From assembly GCF_017876775.1 (NCBI RefSeq), contig NZ_JAGIOP010000002.1, forward strand, positions 2,604,001 through 2,668,000: a stretch of DNA of 64,000 nucleotides, given 5' to 3'. Source of the stretch: Mycolicibacterium lutetiense (lineage in GTDB: Bacteria > Actinomycetota > Actinomycetes > Mycobacteriales > Mycobacteriaceae). The translations under genes were made by a program, and so were the position numbers. Below are positions 20,144 through 31,083 of the stretch, one piece after another. Every line of letters begins with the position of its first letter. Within the stretch, counting starts at the first letter, position 1. The notes beneath the pieces are model-generated. The model searched no databases, was not told the origin of the DNA, and saw only the letters and a program-made list of their open reading frames with translations.

Positions 20144-22142
20144 GCGTCTGGCATGGCTCGCGGTATTGGTCGTGATCGTCTCCGGCGCGCTGCTGGGCCT
20201 GCTCAGCGGCAGCGACGCCGCGTCGCAGTCACCGGTCGCCGTTCCATCCGATGCCGAGTCGGCGCGGGCCGACGCACTGCGGGCCGATTTTCCCGGCGGA
20301 GACCAAATTCCGGCGATCCTGGTGGTGACCCGCACCGACGGCGGTGAACTCACCATGGACGACATCGACGCCACCGCCGACGCCCGGAACCGAATGACCG
20401 ATGCGTCCGGCCCGCCTGTGGTGGTCGCCGACGACAGTAAGGCCGCCGTAGCCACCGTGCCGCTGAAGGCCGACCTGTCCGGCTTCGCGCTGAACGACGC
20501 CGTCAAGGATCTGCGCACCACCGCCACCAACGGCCTGCCGGGCGACCTGCGGGCACAGGTCACCGGCGGCCCCGCGTTCGGTGCCGACATCGCCAATTCG
20601 TTTGCCGGAGCGAACATCACGCTGCTCGCGGTGACGGCGGCGGTGGTGGCTCTGCTGCTCATCATCACCTACCGCTCGCCGGTGCTGTGGCTGGTGCCTC
20701 TGCTGGTCATCGCCTTCGCCGACCGCGTCGGCGCCGTCGTCGGCACCGCAGTGGCCTCCGGACTCGGGCTGAGCCCGGACGGTTCCACCTCGGGCATCAC
20801 CAGCGTGCTGGTGTTCGGCGCAGGCACCAACTATGCGCTGCTGTTGATTTCGCGGTATCGCGAGGAACTGGGGCGTTACGAGCAGCATCGCGAAGCCCTG
20901 GTGACAGCAGTGCGCGCCGCCGCCCCAGCGATCGTGGCCAGCAACGCCACCGTGGTGCTGGCCCTGCTGACCCTGCTGTTCGCCTCCGCACCCAGCAACC
21001 GGAGCCTCGGCGTGCAGGCCGCATCGGGTCTGGTCGTTGCCGCGATCTTCGTGCTGATCGTGTTGCCGCCGCTGCTCGCGTTGTGCGGCAAGCGACTGTT
21101 CTGGCCGTTCATTCCCCAGGTCGGCGCAACGCCGCTGACCGAAAGCGGTGTCTGGCACCGGATTGCCGACTCGGTGGCCCGCAAACCCACCCGTGTCGCA
21201 GTAGCCTCGCTGGCCGGCCTGGCCCTGCTGAGCACCGCCCTGCTGGCCACGCCGATCGGGCTGACCCAGACCGAGCAGTTCCGGGTGCAGGCCGAATCGG
21301 TGACCGGCTACCAGACCCTGGCCGCGCACTTCCCGAGCGGCCTGACCGACCCCACCCGCGTCATCGCCTCCACCGCCGAGGCCGACGCCGTGCGACGCGC
21401 CATCACCGACACCCCCGGCGTCGTCTCCGCCACGCCCGTCGGCCAGTCTCCGACCGGACTGAGCCAATGGTCGGTGATACTCAAGGCCGAACCCGCCTCC
21501 GACGAGGCCTTCGAAACCATTGACGCCCTACGCAATTCGGTGCACACCGCCGATCCCGCCGCGCTCGTGGGCGGGTCCGATGCCCAGGCCAGGGATACCG
21601 CCGCGGCAGCCCAGCGTGACCGGCTCGTGGTGATCCCGGCGATCCTGGCGGTGGTGCTGGCAGTGCTCTACCTGCTGTTGAGATCGGCCTTCGCACCGCT
21701 GGTCCTGGTCGGAGTCACCGTGCTCAGCGCGTTGGCCGCGCTCGGGCTGGGCGGCTGGGCCAGTGTCCACGTGTTCGGCTTTCCGGCCCTGGACAACAGC
21801 ACCCCGCTGTTCGCGTTCCTGTTCCTGGTGGCCCTCGGCGTGGACTACACGATCTTCCTGGTGACCCGGGCCCGCGAGGAGACACCCGAGTACGGAACCC
21901 GCCTGGGCATCGTGCGGGCCGTGTCGGCCACCGGAGCGGTGATCACCAGTGCCGGTGTGGTGCTGGCAGCGGTGTTCTGCGTGTTGGGCGTATTGCCGCT
22001 GATCGTGTTGACCCAACTGGGCATCATCGTCGGGCTCGGCATCCTGCTGGACACCTTCGTGGTCCGCACCGTGATCATCCCGGCCCTGTTCACGTTGATC
22101 GGGCCCCGCATCTGGTGGCCCGGATTGCACGCTTCGCGCTAA
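20136..22142 (+). CDS. MMPL/RND-superfamily membrane transporter
   Basis: 668 residues, GTG start overlapping the antiporter end. One N-terminal membrane span, an extracytoplasmic domain of ~140 residues, then a block of five spans (~165-330), a second extracytoplasmic domain (~350-490) and five more spans. The RND motifs with charged residues in the membrane are present: VLVFGAGTNYALLLISRYRE and its counterpart FLFLVALGVDYTIFLVTRARE. It is shorter than lipid-exporting MmpL3-type proteins and closer to YdfJ-like members; cargo unknown. Confidence 0.88.
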   Translation: MIKRLAWLAVLVVIVSGALLGLLSGSDAASQSPVAVPSDAESARADALRADFPGGDQIPAILVVTRTDGGELTMDDIDATADARNRMTDASGPPVVVADDSKAAVATVPLKADLSGFALNDAVKDLRTTATNGLPGDLRAQVTGGPAFGADIANSFAGANITLLAVTAAVVALLLIITYRSPVLWLVPLLVIAFADRVGAVVGTAVASGLGLSPDGSTSGITSVLVFGAGTNYALLLISRYREELGRYEQHREALVTAVRAAAPAIVASNATVVLALLTLLFASAPSNRSLGVQAASGLVVAAIFVLIVLPPLLALCGKRLFWPFIPQVGATPLTESGVWHRIADSVARKPTRVAVASLAGLALLSTALLATPIGLTQTEQFRVQAESVTGYQTLAAHFPSGLTDPTRVIASTAEADAVRRAITDTPGVVSATPVGQSPTGLSQWSVILKAEPASDEAFETIDALRNSVHTADPAALVGGSDAQARDTAAAAQRDRLVVIPAILAVVLAVLYLLLRSAFAPLVLVGVTVLSALAALGLGGWASVHVFGFPALDNSTPLFAFLFLVALGVDYTIFLVTRAREETPEYGTRLGIVRAVSATGAVITSAGVVLAAVFCVLGVLPLIVLTQLGIIVGLGILLDTFVVRTVIIPALFTLIGPRIWWPGLHASR

Positions 22143-22152
22143 CTTGGCAGGT

Positions 22153-22959
22153 GTGCAGGAGCTGCGACTACCGACGAAACTCGGCCGTCTCCGCGTCCAG
22201 GTCCGCGGCGACGGCGATGCCATCTTGTTCTGGCCGAGCCTGCTGATGACCGGCGACATGTGGGCCGGGCAGGCGCAGGAGTTCGATCCCGATCACCGGG
22301 TCATCCTCGTCGACCCACCCGGCCACGGCGGTAGCGAAAAGCTGACCGCCCCATTCAGTTTCACCGACTGCGCCGATACCGTCGCCGACATCCTCGACGG
22401 CGTCGGCGTCGAGCGCACGCACTTCGTCGGCAACTCGTGGGGCGGAATGATCGGTGGGACGTTCGCGGCGTTACATCCGGATCGTATCGGCCGTGCCGTG
22501 TTGATGAACTGCACGGCGTCGGCGGCCGGTCCGCGGCAGAAGCTCGAATACGGCTTGCTGTTGCAGATGGCCAGACTGCTCGGCGGGATCCGCGGCCCAC
22601 TCACCCGATCGGTGCTCTCGGCGTTCCTGGGCCCGACCACGTTTCGCACGCGTCCCGAGGTGGTCGCCTTCGTGCGGGATGCGGCACACCGCGTCGACGT
22701 TGATTCCGCCGCATGGGCAGTGAAGAGCGTGGTGCCGCGCCGTCCGGACCAGCGGGCGTTGCTCTCCCGTGTGAAGGCGGCGGTGCTCGTGGTCGCCGGA
22801 GCCGAAGATGCGACCTTCCCGTTGCGGGAGACCATCGCGATGGCCGACGCCATTCCGGGGGCCGACGTGACGGTGCTCGACGGCGTCGCGCACCTGGCCG
22901 CGCTGGAGAATCCCCGCCTCGTCAACACGTTGATCAGGGATTTCCTGGCACGCGGGTAG
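22153..22959 (+). CDS. Alpha/beta-hydrolase
   Basis: 268 residues from the GTG at 22153 (a TTG three codons earlier is possible). Alpha/beta-hydrolase fold: oxyanion region DPPGHGGS, nucleophile elbow GNSWGG (Ser near residue 97), the acid in VVAGAEDATFP and the base in DGVAHLAALENP. It could be an esterase, lactonase or C-C hydrolase; no signal peptide. It lies 10 bp after the transporter and 9 bp before the P450 gene, so it belongs to the same transcription unit and may act on the same compound. Confidence 0.86.
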   Translation: MQELRLPTKLGRLRVQVRGDGDAILFWPSLLMTGDMWAGQAQEFDPDHRVILVDPPGHGGSEKLTAPFSFTDCADTVADILDGVGVERTHFVGNSWGGMIGGTFAALHPDRIGRAVLMNCTASAAGPRQKLEYGLLLQMARLLGGIRGPLTRSVLSAFLGPTTFRTRPEVVAFVRDAAHRVDVDSAAWAVKSVVPRRPDQRALLSRVKAAVLVVAGAEDATFPLRETIAMADAIPGADVTVLDGVAHLAALENPRLVNTLIRDFLARG

Positions 22960-22968
22960 CGTCGTGGC

Positions 22969-24174
22969 ATGACTGGGCCGACAACGCTGCCGCCATTGCA
23001 CATGCGGCGCAATGCCTTCGACCCGACGCCCGACCTGCGCGAGATCCGTGAGACCGACGGGGTACGCAAGGTCATCAGTGCGCTCGGCAATCCCGTTTAC
23101 CTGATCACCCGCCACGAGGACGTCAAGGCGGTACTCGGTGATCACGAACGGTTCTCCAACAGCAGACCACCCGGTTTCACCCTGCCCGGAGCGCCCGAGA
23201 TGTCCGAGGAGGAGCTCGCGAGCGCCCGGGCCGGGAACCTGCTGGGGCTCGACCCGCCCGAACACCAGCGGCTGCGCCGCATGCTCACCGCAGAGTTCAC
23301 CATCCGCCGGATGAAACGTCTGGAACCGCGGATCGCCGAGATCGTCGACTCCCGGCTCGATGCGATGGCAGCGGCCGGCCCGCCCTCGGATCTGGTGGCC
23401 AACTTTGCGCTTCCCATCCCCTCCCTGGTGATCTGCGAACTGCTCGGCGTGCCCTACGAGGATCGCGACGACTTCCAGCAACGCTCGGCCCACCAGCTCG
23501 ACCTGTCGCTGCCCATCGCGGAACGTCTTGCGCTGCAACAGCAGAGCCGTGACTACATGCGCGGCCTGGTCAAGCGGGCCCGCCAGGATCCGGGCGAGGA
23601 CATCCTCGGCATGCTCGTGCGAGACCACGGCGGCGAACTGTCCGACGACGAACTCGTCGGTATCGCCGGACTTCTGCTGCTCGCCGGGCATGAAACCACG
23701 TCGAACATGCTGGGCCTCGGCATCCTGGCATTGTTGCGCCACCCCGACCAGTTGGCCGCAGTCCGCGACGATCCGGATGCCGTCGGCCCCGCCCTCGAGG
23801 AACTGCTGCGCTGGTTGTCCATCGTGCAGAACGCCATCCCCCGCTTCACCACCACCGAGGTCGACGTTGCCGGCGTACGGATTCCCGCGGGCGAGTTGGT
23901 CTTTGCCTCACTACCTGCGGGCAATCGGGACCCCGACTTCATCGACACCCCCGACACGCTCGACATCACCCGCGGCGCGCCCGGCCACCTGGCCTTCGGC
24001 CACGGTGTGCACCACTGCCTCGGCGCCCCGCTGGCCCGGATGGAGATGCGGATCGCCTTCCCGGCCCTCCTGCAACGGTTCCCGGACCTCGCGCTGGCCG
24101 AACCGTTCGAGGACGTCGCCTACCGGTCTTTCCACTTCATCTACGGGCTGAAATCGTTGGCGGTAACGTGGTGA
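22969..24174 (+). CDS. Cytochrome P450
   Basis: 401 residues, ATG start. Class I bacterial P450: I-helix LLLLAGHETTSN, K-helix EELLRW, and heme loop AFGHGVHHCLGAPLAR with the thiolate ligand Cys350. Soluble, no membrane anchor. The next gene is a 3Fe-4S-type ferredoxin overlapping its stop, the expected electron donor. Only the reductase is missing and would have to be supplied elsewhere. The family number and substrate cannot be assigned by reading. Confidence 0.95.
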   Translation: MTGPTTLPPLHMRRNAFDPTPDLREIRETDGVRKVISALGNPVYLITRHEDVKAVLGDHERFSNSRPPGFTLPGAPEMSEEELASARAGNLLGLDPPEHQRLRRMLTAEFTIRRMKRLEPRIAEIVDSRLDAMAAAGPPSDLVANFALPIPSLVICELLGVPYEDRDDFQQRSAHQLDLSLPIAERLALQQQSRDYMRGLVKRARQDPGEDILGMLVRDHGGELSDDELVGIAGLLLLAGHETTSNMLGLGILALLRHPDQLAAVRDDPDAVGPALEELLRWLSIVQNAIPRFTTTEVDVAGVRIPAGELVFASLPAGNRDPDFIDTPDTLDITRGAPGHLAFGHGVHHCLGAPLARMEMRIAFPALLQRFPDLALAEPFEDVAYRSFHFIYGLKSLAVTW

Positions 24175-24371
24175 GCGCCATGAAAGTAGAAGCTGATCAG
24201 GACGCCTGCATCGCATCGGGCAACTGCGTGATGGTCTCCGACGTCCTCTTCGATCAGGACGACGACGGAGTCGTGGAAGTCCTCGTCGACGAGGTGCCGG
24301 ACGATGAGATCGCGCATGCCCGCGAGGCCGTCAAGCTGTGCCCCGCATCAGCATTGAAGCTCACCATCTAG
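24171..24371 (+). CDS. 3Fe-4S-type ferredoxin, P450 electron donor
   Basis: 66 residues from GTG 24171, which overlaps the P450 stop (GTGA); ATG 24180 is an alternative. Only three cluster cysteines are visible: Cys13, Cys19 (DACIASGNC) and Cys57 (LCPAS), the spacing of 3Fe-4S ferredoxins that serve actinobacterial P450s. Very acidic (DQDDDG, DEVPDDE), as expected for docking on the P450 proximal face. The stop shares a CTAG with the convergent HNH gene (24368-24371). Confidence 0.93.
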   Translation: MSAMKVEADQDACIASGNCVMVSDVLFDQDDDGVVEVLVDEVPDDEIAHAREAVKLCPASALKLTI

Positions 24372-25810
24372 AAGGGTGGGGGTGGTCCGTATTGTTCGGC
24401 GAGCCAGGCTTGGTAGTCGCGTTCGTATGCGAGGTCGTTGTTGAGTTCGGCGCGTAGGCGTCGTTCTTCGGCGATGCGTTCTTGATGGTCTTGTTCGCGG
24501 GTTCGTGTGCGTTTGGGCATCATTGCGCCCCGGTTGGGGTGCGGGGCTTGGGGTTCGGGCAGGTTCAGTTCCCCGGCGGGTTGGGCCAGGGTCGGGAACA
24601 TCCCCGCGCCGTGGGGTTCGGTGGTGTAGGTGTGCCCGGTCGGTGATCTGAATTCGACTGTGCCGTCGGGGAATTGACGGTCGGTCCAGCCGGGGCAGAA
24701 CGTTTTGACCAAATGGTGTGCCCGGCAGAATAGTTTGGTGTTCGACGGATGTGTCGGGCCTGCCGGCCAGGGTGCTGTGTGGTCGATGTCGCAGCGTTCG
24801 ACCGGGGCGTCACAGCCCGGGAACCGGCAGGTCAGGTCCCGCCATCGGATGAACTCTGAGAGCGCCACCGACGGGCGGTACCCCGGCTCAGCGGTATCGG
24901 GTTCGGCGGGTTGGGCGGGCATCGCCACCGGCTTGAGTGTGGCGTTGGAGGCCAGGTCGCGCACCGATTCGGCGGGCAGGATTCCGTACCCGGGTAGATA
25001 CCCCGGCGCATCGGAGGTGCCGTCGAGGGTGGCCTGCTCGGCCAGCACATGGACCATTGCAGCGTTGGCCGCGGCCCGTTTCTGGGTGGCCGGGCAATCG
25101 TCGCGACCGCACCGACACGGCAGCTGTGATTCCAGCCGGGCCAACGGTCCCACCGCATCGGCACGACGCTGCTCATGGGTGCGGGGATCGTGTTCACACA
25201 CTGTGTTGGCCACGGCGTCCAGGCGTTGATTGAGCGCGGCCCCGTCTTCGGCATGCACGTTGGCCCACAGCGAAGTCATGCCCGGGCTGCTCGGTTCGAC
25301 CTGAACGAACCGCTCATCGTTCACATCCGGGGGAACCCGCACCCCGTTGGGATCCAGTTTGGCGATCCACTGATCCACCCGATCCCGCAACTGCCGTTCA
25401 GACAGCCGCATCCACCGATACGCCCGCCCGGCCAGTTCCGCATCCAGTCCGGCCCACACCCCGGCGTCCACGATGCCGGTGCGGGCGATGATCACACACA
25501 CCACCCGATAGTCGATATCCCCGACCGCGAACCGGGCCGCCACCATCGGCAGTTTGTCCCGCAACACCCGGGCGCGATGGATCTGGGTGCCGGCCCGACC
25601 CCGACTGATCCGCATCGCCGCCGAAATCTCGGCGGCCACCGCCTCGAACGGATCGGTGGTCCAAAAGATCGACTCGGCCAACTCGCGTTCCCGCAGAGAA
25701 TCCAACGCCCCGATCGCCGAAAGCCGCCCCGCGATCGCCACCGACTCCGCCCGCGCCCCAGCACTGACCGCGTCGATCAGCGCCACATCGGAATCAGACG
25801 ACTCGAACAT
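24368..25810 (-). CDS. 13E12-repeat-family HNH endonuclease-domain protein (DUF222)
   Basis: 480 residues from ATG 25810 (MFESSDSDV); the frame is open to a GTG at 25876. DUF222 helical domain to about residue 300, then a C-terminal HNH domain: TCRFPGCDAP, CDIDHTAPWPAG and LFCRAHHLVKTF with the zinc and catalytic His residues intact. The last ~60 residues are charged and helical. The family is multicopy in mycobacteria (REP13E12) and several members are in the LexA regulon. A perfect SOS box lies over this start codon. Confidence 0.9.
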   Translation of the reverse strand: MFESSDSDVALIDAVSAGARAESVAIAGRLSAIGALDSLRERELAESIFWTTDPFEAVAAEISAAMRISRGRAGTQIHRARVLRDKLPMVAARFAVGDIDYRVVCVIIARTGIVDAGVWAGLDAELAGRAYRWMRLSERQLRDRVDQWIAKLDPNGVRVPPDVNDERFVQVEPSSPGMTSLWANVHAEDGAALNQRLDAVANTVCEHDPRTHEQRRADAVGPLARLESQLPCRCGRDDCPATQKRAAANAAMVHVLAEQATLDGTSDAPGYLPGYGILPAESVRDLASNATLKPVAMPAQPAEPDTAEPGYRPSVALSEFIRWRDLTCRFPGCDAPVERCDIDHTAPWPAGPTHPSNTKLFCRAHHLVKTFCPGWTDRQFPDGTVEFRSPTGHTYTTEPHGAGMFPTLAQPAGELNLPEPQAPHPNRGAMMPKRTRTREQDHQERIAEERRLRAELNNDLAYERDYQAWLAEQYGPPPPF

Positions 25811-25818
25811 ACGTTCGA
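25803..25818 (-). promoter_or_regulatory. LexA (SOS) box overlapping the HNH gene start
   Basis: TCGAAC-ATAC-GTTCGA matches the mycobacterial SOS consensus TCGAAC-N4-GTTCGA at all 12 defined positions. On the coding strand the ATG of the HNH gene lies inside the box, so ATG-TTC-GAG (Met-Phe-Glu) is both operator half-site and start of the protein. LexA bound here would block transcription until DNA damage. Confidence 0.88.
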
Positions 25819-25912
25819 GTATGCCATGCTGGGCCGACACGGGTGCCGGTTCGATCAGATGGATCGCGGGCACCATCGGCGGCGGAGGTCACCTCGAGTC
25901 AGCCCACCTCCG

Positions 25913-26590
25913 CTATCCCGGATGGTGCCGCTCGTGCTCGCCCGGCATCTCGATCACTCCGGCCCGGATCAGGATCAGGAGGCTGACCACCAGGACCCAG
26001 ATCGGGAATGCCAGCACGATCCACATGCTCACATCGCCTGCGACCAACAGAGCCGCCGCGACAACGTACGTGGTTAAAACCAGCGGGCGCGGCATCAGCC
26101 CCGTCTTCAACCAGATCGTGGCCAGCGAGATCATGAACACCGCGGCCATGCGGACCCCGTAGGTCTTGCTGAGCGCCATCAACAACATCTGGCCGAACGC
26201 GGCAACCTCGGAATGCACGGCGGGGTCGACCATCCCGGCCTTGCTGGCAATCAAGGCGGCACCGACCGCCGAGGACACGAACATCATGGCCAGGAACAGG
26301 ATCCCGCTACCGAGGAACACCGACGCGAAAAACCTGTCCTCGTAACGCCCGAAGCCGTCGCGCACCACGCCGATGAACCACAGGAACGCGATACCCGCGA
26401 ACGGCATCAGGACAGACGCGACCCGCAGTCGGGTACTCGCCCCGTCGATCCACTGCGAACCCGGCTCGGCACCTTCGGGCAGCGCGGTGCGGATCAGGAT
26501 CAGCGAGGCCCCGAACAGCAGCGCGAACAACACTCCCGCGATCGCCGCGGCGCGCGGCGTCGACAAACGATGCAACGGTCGTTGATCCAC
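25913..26590 (-). CDS. Integral membrane protein of unknown function
   Basis: 225 residues with six hydrophobic segments: residues ~14-34, ~56-76, ~86-110, ~130-155, ~165-185 and ~190-210. A charged loop RDGFGRYEDRF lies between the second and third. No transport or enzyme signature is recognised. It lies 19 bp downstream of the thioesterase gene on the same strand and could be the last gene of the purA-thioesterase unit. Confidence 0.75.
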   Translation of the reverse strand: MDQRPLHRLSTPRAAAIAGVLFALLFGASLILIRTALPEGAEPGSQWIDGASTRLRVASVLMPFAGIAFLWFIGVVRDGFGRYEDRFFASVFLGSGILFLAMMFVSSAVGAALIASKAGMVDPAVHSEVAAFGQMLLMALSKTYGVRMAAVFMISLATIWLKTGLMPRPLVLTTYVVAAALLVAGDVSMWIVLAFPIWVLVVSLLILIRAGVIEMPGEHERHHPG

Positions 26591-26609
26591 CGCGTCATCG
26601 TGACACGGA

Positions 26610-28543
<1,934 letters not shown>

Positions 28544-28633
28544 CTAATCTTCCGCATTAATGTGATGCAGCCGGTAGGCCACCTTATCCCAGCTCACGCC
28601 AGGAACACATTTGCCCGACCACAAGGAGCAGTC

Positions 28634-29215
28634 TTGACCACCTCAGGCGGGGTTGCGGTGATCGGCACAGCGCGTGTCGCGCGCCCGCTCCGCGACCTGC
28701 CGAGGGTCGATGTGGATGGGCTCGGGGCGCACCGCAGAGTGGTCGTGACCGGCGGCGACGCCGAACTTTCCGCCGTACTCACCGCATTGCTGCGCGCCGA
28801 TCGGCTCGATGTCGAGGTCGCCCCCGCGGCCGGCAGCTGGTCGGCCCGCCGCGCCTTGAGTGCCCCGGCCCGGCGTGTCCCGCTGATCCGCGACGAAACG
28901 GGAACCGTCCTGGTCGGCGCGGCGCAATGGCATGGAGCCGACGGTGCACCGCTGCAGGGCGAAGCCATCGTCGACGACTGCGTGCTGTTCGATGGCGAGG
29001 CGCCCGGTGTCCGCGTCGAACCCACGCCGGACATGCCCGGGCTGCGCGCGAGCGTGCTCTCGGCTCGCGGCCGGGCACGGCACTGGGTCGTCGGCCGCGC
29101 CGCGCAGCTGGGCACCCCGGGCGCCCAGGTGATCCGCGACGGTGTGCCCGCATCTCGGACGGTGCGGCGCTCGACGTACTACCGGCACACCGAAGGCTGG
29201 CTGAGGGTCGGCTGA
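28634..29215 (+). CDS. Conserved mycobacterial protein (Rv0358-like position)
   Basis: 193 residues from a TTG at 28634, supported by AAGGAG at 28623-28628. A far longer open frame extends leftwards but lies antisense to purA and is an artefact of base composition. The protein is rich in Arg, Ala and Gly with an alpha/beta pattern (RRVVVTGGDAELSAVLTALL), no membrane segment and no recognised catalytic motif. It lies 28 bp before the site-2 protease gene, the same pairing as Rv0358-Rv0359. Function unknown. Confidence 0.75.
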   Translation: MTTSGGVAVIGTARVARPLRDLPRVDVDGLGAHRRVVVTGGDAELSAVLTALLRADRLDVEVAPAAGSWSARRALSAPARRVPLIRDETGTVLVGAAQWHGADGAPLQGEAIVDDCVLFDGEAPGVRVEPTPDMPGLRASVLSARGRARHWVVGRAAQLGTPGAQVIRDGVPASRTVRRSTYYRHTEGWLRVG

Positions 29216-29243
29216 ACTGGGCCGCGGCCGGTAGCGTCGAACC

Positions 29244-30023
29244 GTGAACATCCGCCCGCTGCATCAGTCGGTACGGCCCAGCCCGGTCTTTCTGGCCGTC
29301 GTCGCGGTCACCGTGGCCGGCGGGGTGCTGGCGTGGCTCGCCGCCGACAACGTGAAGCCGATGTCCTACGTCGCTGTGTTCATCCTGGTGATCGCCGGCT
29401 GGTTGGTGTCGCTGTGCCTGCACGAGTTCGGCCACGCCTACACCGCGTGGCGTTTCGGTGACCATGATGTCGCGGCGCGCGGCTATCTGACGCTGAACCC
29501 GCTCAAGTACTCCCATCCCCTACTGTCACTCGGTTTGCCGGTGCTGTTCATCGCGCTCGGCGGCATCGGCCTGCCCGGCGGGGCCGTCTATGTCCGCACC
29601 TCGTGGATGACGGCGCGTCAGAAGACACTGGTCAGCCTGGCCGGCCCGGCGGCCAACCTGGTGCTGGGGGTGCTGCTGCTGGGCATCACCCGGGTCTTTT
29701 TCGACCCGGCCCACGGCGTGTTCTGGTCCGGGCTGGCCTTCCTGGGGTTCCTTCAGGTCACCGCCGTAGTGCTGAACCTGCTGCCGATTCCCGGGCTGGA
29801 CGGGTACGGCGCACTGGAACCGCATCTGAGCCCCGCCACCCAGCGGGCGGTGGAGCCGGCCAAGCAGTGGGGTTTCTTCATCCTGTTGATCCTCTTGATC
29901 ACGCCCACGCTCAACCGGTGGTTCTTCTCGGTGGTCTTCTGGTTCGTCGACCTCTCCGGCGTGCCGAGCCAGCTGGTGTTGATCGGCAGCCAGTTGACCC
30001 GGTTCTGGTCAGCCTGGCTCTGA
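29244..30023 (+). CDS. M50-family site-2 intramembrane metalloprotease (Rip2-like)
   Basis: 259 residues, about six membrane spans. Zinc site His60-Glu61-x-x-His64 (LHEFGHA) in the second span and the downstream third-ligand motif NLLPIPGLDGYGAL near residue 185. No PDZ domain, so it belongs to the minimal type. Position and length match Rv0359, named Rip2. Site-2 proteases release anti-sigma factors or clear membrane signal peptides; its substrate here is unknown. Confidence 0.88.
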   Translation: MNIRPLHQSVRPSPVFLAVVAVTVAGGVLAWLAADNVKPMSYVAVFILVIAGWLVSLCLHEFGHAYTAWRFGDHDVAARGYLTLNPLKYSHPLLSLGLPVLFIALGGIGLPGGAVYVRTSWMTARQKTLVSLAGPAANLVLGVLLLGITRVFFDPAHGVFWSGLAFLGFLQVTAVVLNLLPIPGLDGYGALEPHLSPATQRAVEPAKQWGFFILLILLITPTLNRWFFSVVFWFVDLSGVPSQLVLIGSQLTRFWSAWL

Positions 30024-30067
30024 CGCGTCGGCGTCGTTGACCACACCCACCCACCCGCACACCCGTC

Positions 30068-30113
30068 GTCACGCTGGAGTGACGCTCGACGGCGACAGCC
30101 ACTCTGGCGTGAC
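30068..30113 (+). terminator. Imperfect stem-loop after the site-2 protease gene
   Basis: Arms 30068-30083 (GTCACGCTGGAGTGAC) and 30098-30113 (GCCACTCTGGCGTGAC) pair at 13 of 16 positions around a 14-nt loop, 45 bp after the stop. No U-tract follows, as usual for mycobacterial terminators. An 11-bp unit GTGACAAAGGC is then repeated head to tail at 30109-30130. Confidence 0.5.
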
Positions 30114-30156
30114 AAAGGCGTGACAAAGGCGGGCCAGAGGAGCGGCCCACTTGCCA

Positions 30157-30178
30157 CATATGCACACTTTCGCATACA
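30157..30178 (+). promoter_or_regulatory. Candidate metal-regulator operator before the CDF gene
   Basis: An AT-rich inverted repeat, CATATGC (30157-30163) and GCATACA (30172-30178) separated by 8 bp, lies 8 bp upstream of the chosen ATG. Its size and location suit an ArsR/SmtB-type metal sensor such as those controlling CDF exporters in mycobacteria, but two positions break the symmetry and no regulator gene lies nearby. Confidence 0.3.
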
Positions 30179-30186
30179 TTGCGGGC

Positions 30187-31083
30187 ATGGGTGCAGGCCA
30201 CAATCACAGTCACAGCAGCGACACACGCGTCAGCAGGATGCTCATCGCCGCGGCGATCCTGTCCGCGTTCTTCGTCCTTGAGCTGGTCACCGCGCTGGCG
30301 ATCAACTCGATCGCACTGCTTGCCGACGCCGGCCACATGCTCACCGACCTGGTCGCCATGTTCATGGGCCTGACCGCGGTACTGCTGGCCAAGCGCGGCA
30401 GCACCTCCCCGGCCCGCACCTACGGCTGGCACCGGGCCGAGGTCTTCACCGCGGTCGCCAACGCGGCCCTGCTGCTGGGCGTGGCGGGCTTCATCCTGTA
30501 CGAAGCCATCGAACGACTCGGCAATGCACCCGACGTGCCCGGCGTGCCGATGATCGTGGTGGCCCTGGCCGGCCTGGCCGCCAACGGCGTCGTCGTCTTG
30601 ATGCTGCGGTCGCACTCCAAGGACAGCCTGGCCGTCAAGGGTGCCTACATGGAGGTCATGGCCGACACCGTCGGCAGCATCGGCGTGCTGGTCGCCGGCA
30701 TCGTCACCGTCACCACCAGCTGGCCCTACGCCGACGTGGTGGTCGCGGTCCTGGTAGCCCTGTGGGTCCTCCCGCGGGCCATCGCCCTGGCGCGGGCAGC
30801 ACTGCGGATCCTGAGCGAATCCTCCCCGCAGCACATCGACGTCGAGGAGCTGCGTACCGCGCTCGGGGCGGTCGACGGCGTGACGGGTGTGCACGATCTG
30901 CACGTGTGGACGCTGGTCCCCGGGAAGGACATGGTCACCGCGCACCTGACCAGCAGTTCCGACACCGCCCGCGTGCTCGACGACGCGCGCGCGGTACTCA
31001 ACGCCCGGGGCCTGGCCCACGCCACCGTGCAGGTGGAGCCGCCCGATTCAGCCGAAGACTGCTCCTGCGACGCGAAGGACTAG
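30187..31083 (+). CDS. Cation diffusion facilitator metal exporter
   Basis: 298 residues from the ATG at 30187, whose His-rich start GAGHNHSHSSD is typical of zinc-type CDF proteins; the frame is open 12 codons upstream. Six membrane spans; metal-site motifs DAGHMLTDL in span 2 and EVMADTVG in span 5, and a C-terminal cytoplasmic domain with HDLHVWTL. It ends DCSCDAKD, a possible extra metal-binding tail. It would export Zn2+, Co2+ or Cd2+ by proton exchange. Its stop shares a CTAG with the convergent gene. Confidence 0.93.
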   Translation: MGAGHNHSHSSDTRVSRMLIAAAILSAFFVLELVTALAINSIALLADAGHMLTDLVAMFMGLTAVLLAKRGSTSPARTYGWHRAEVFTAVANAALLLGVAGFILYEAIERLGNAPDVPGVPMIVVALAGLAANGVVVLMLRSHSKDSLAVKGAYMEVMADTVGSIGVLVAGIVTVTTSWPYADVVVAVLVALWVLPRAIALARAALRILSESSPQHIDVEELRTALGAVDGVTGVHDLHVWTLVPGKDMVTAHLTSSSDTARVLDDARAVLNARGLAHATVQVEPPDSAEDCSCDAKD

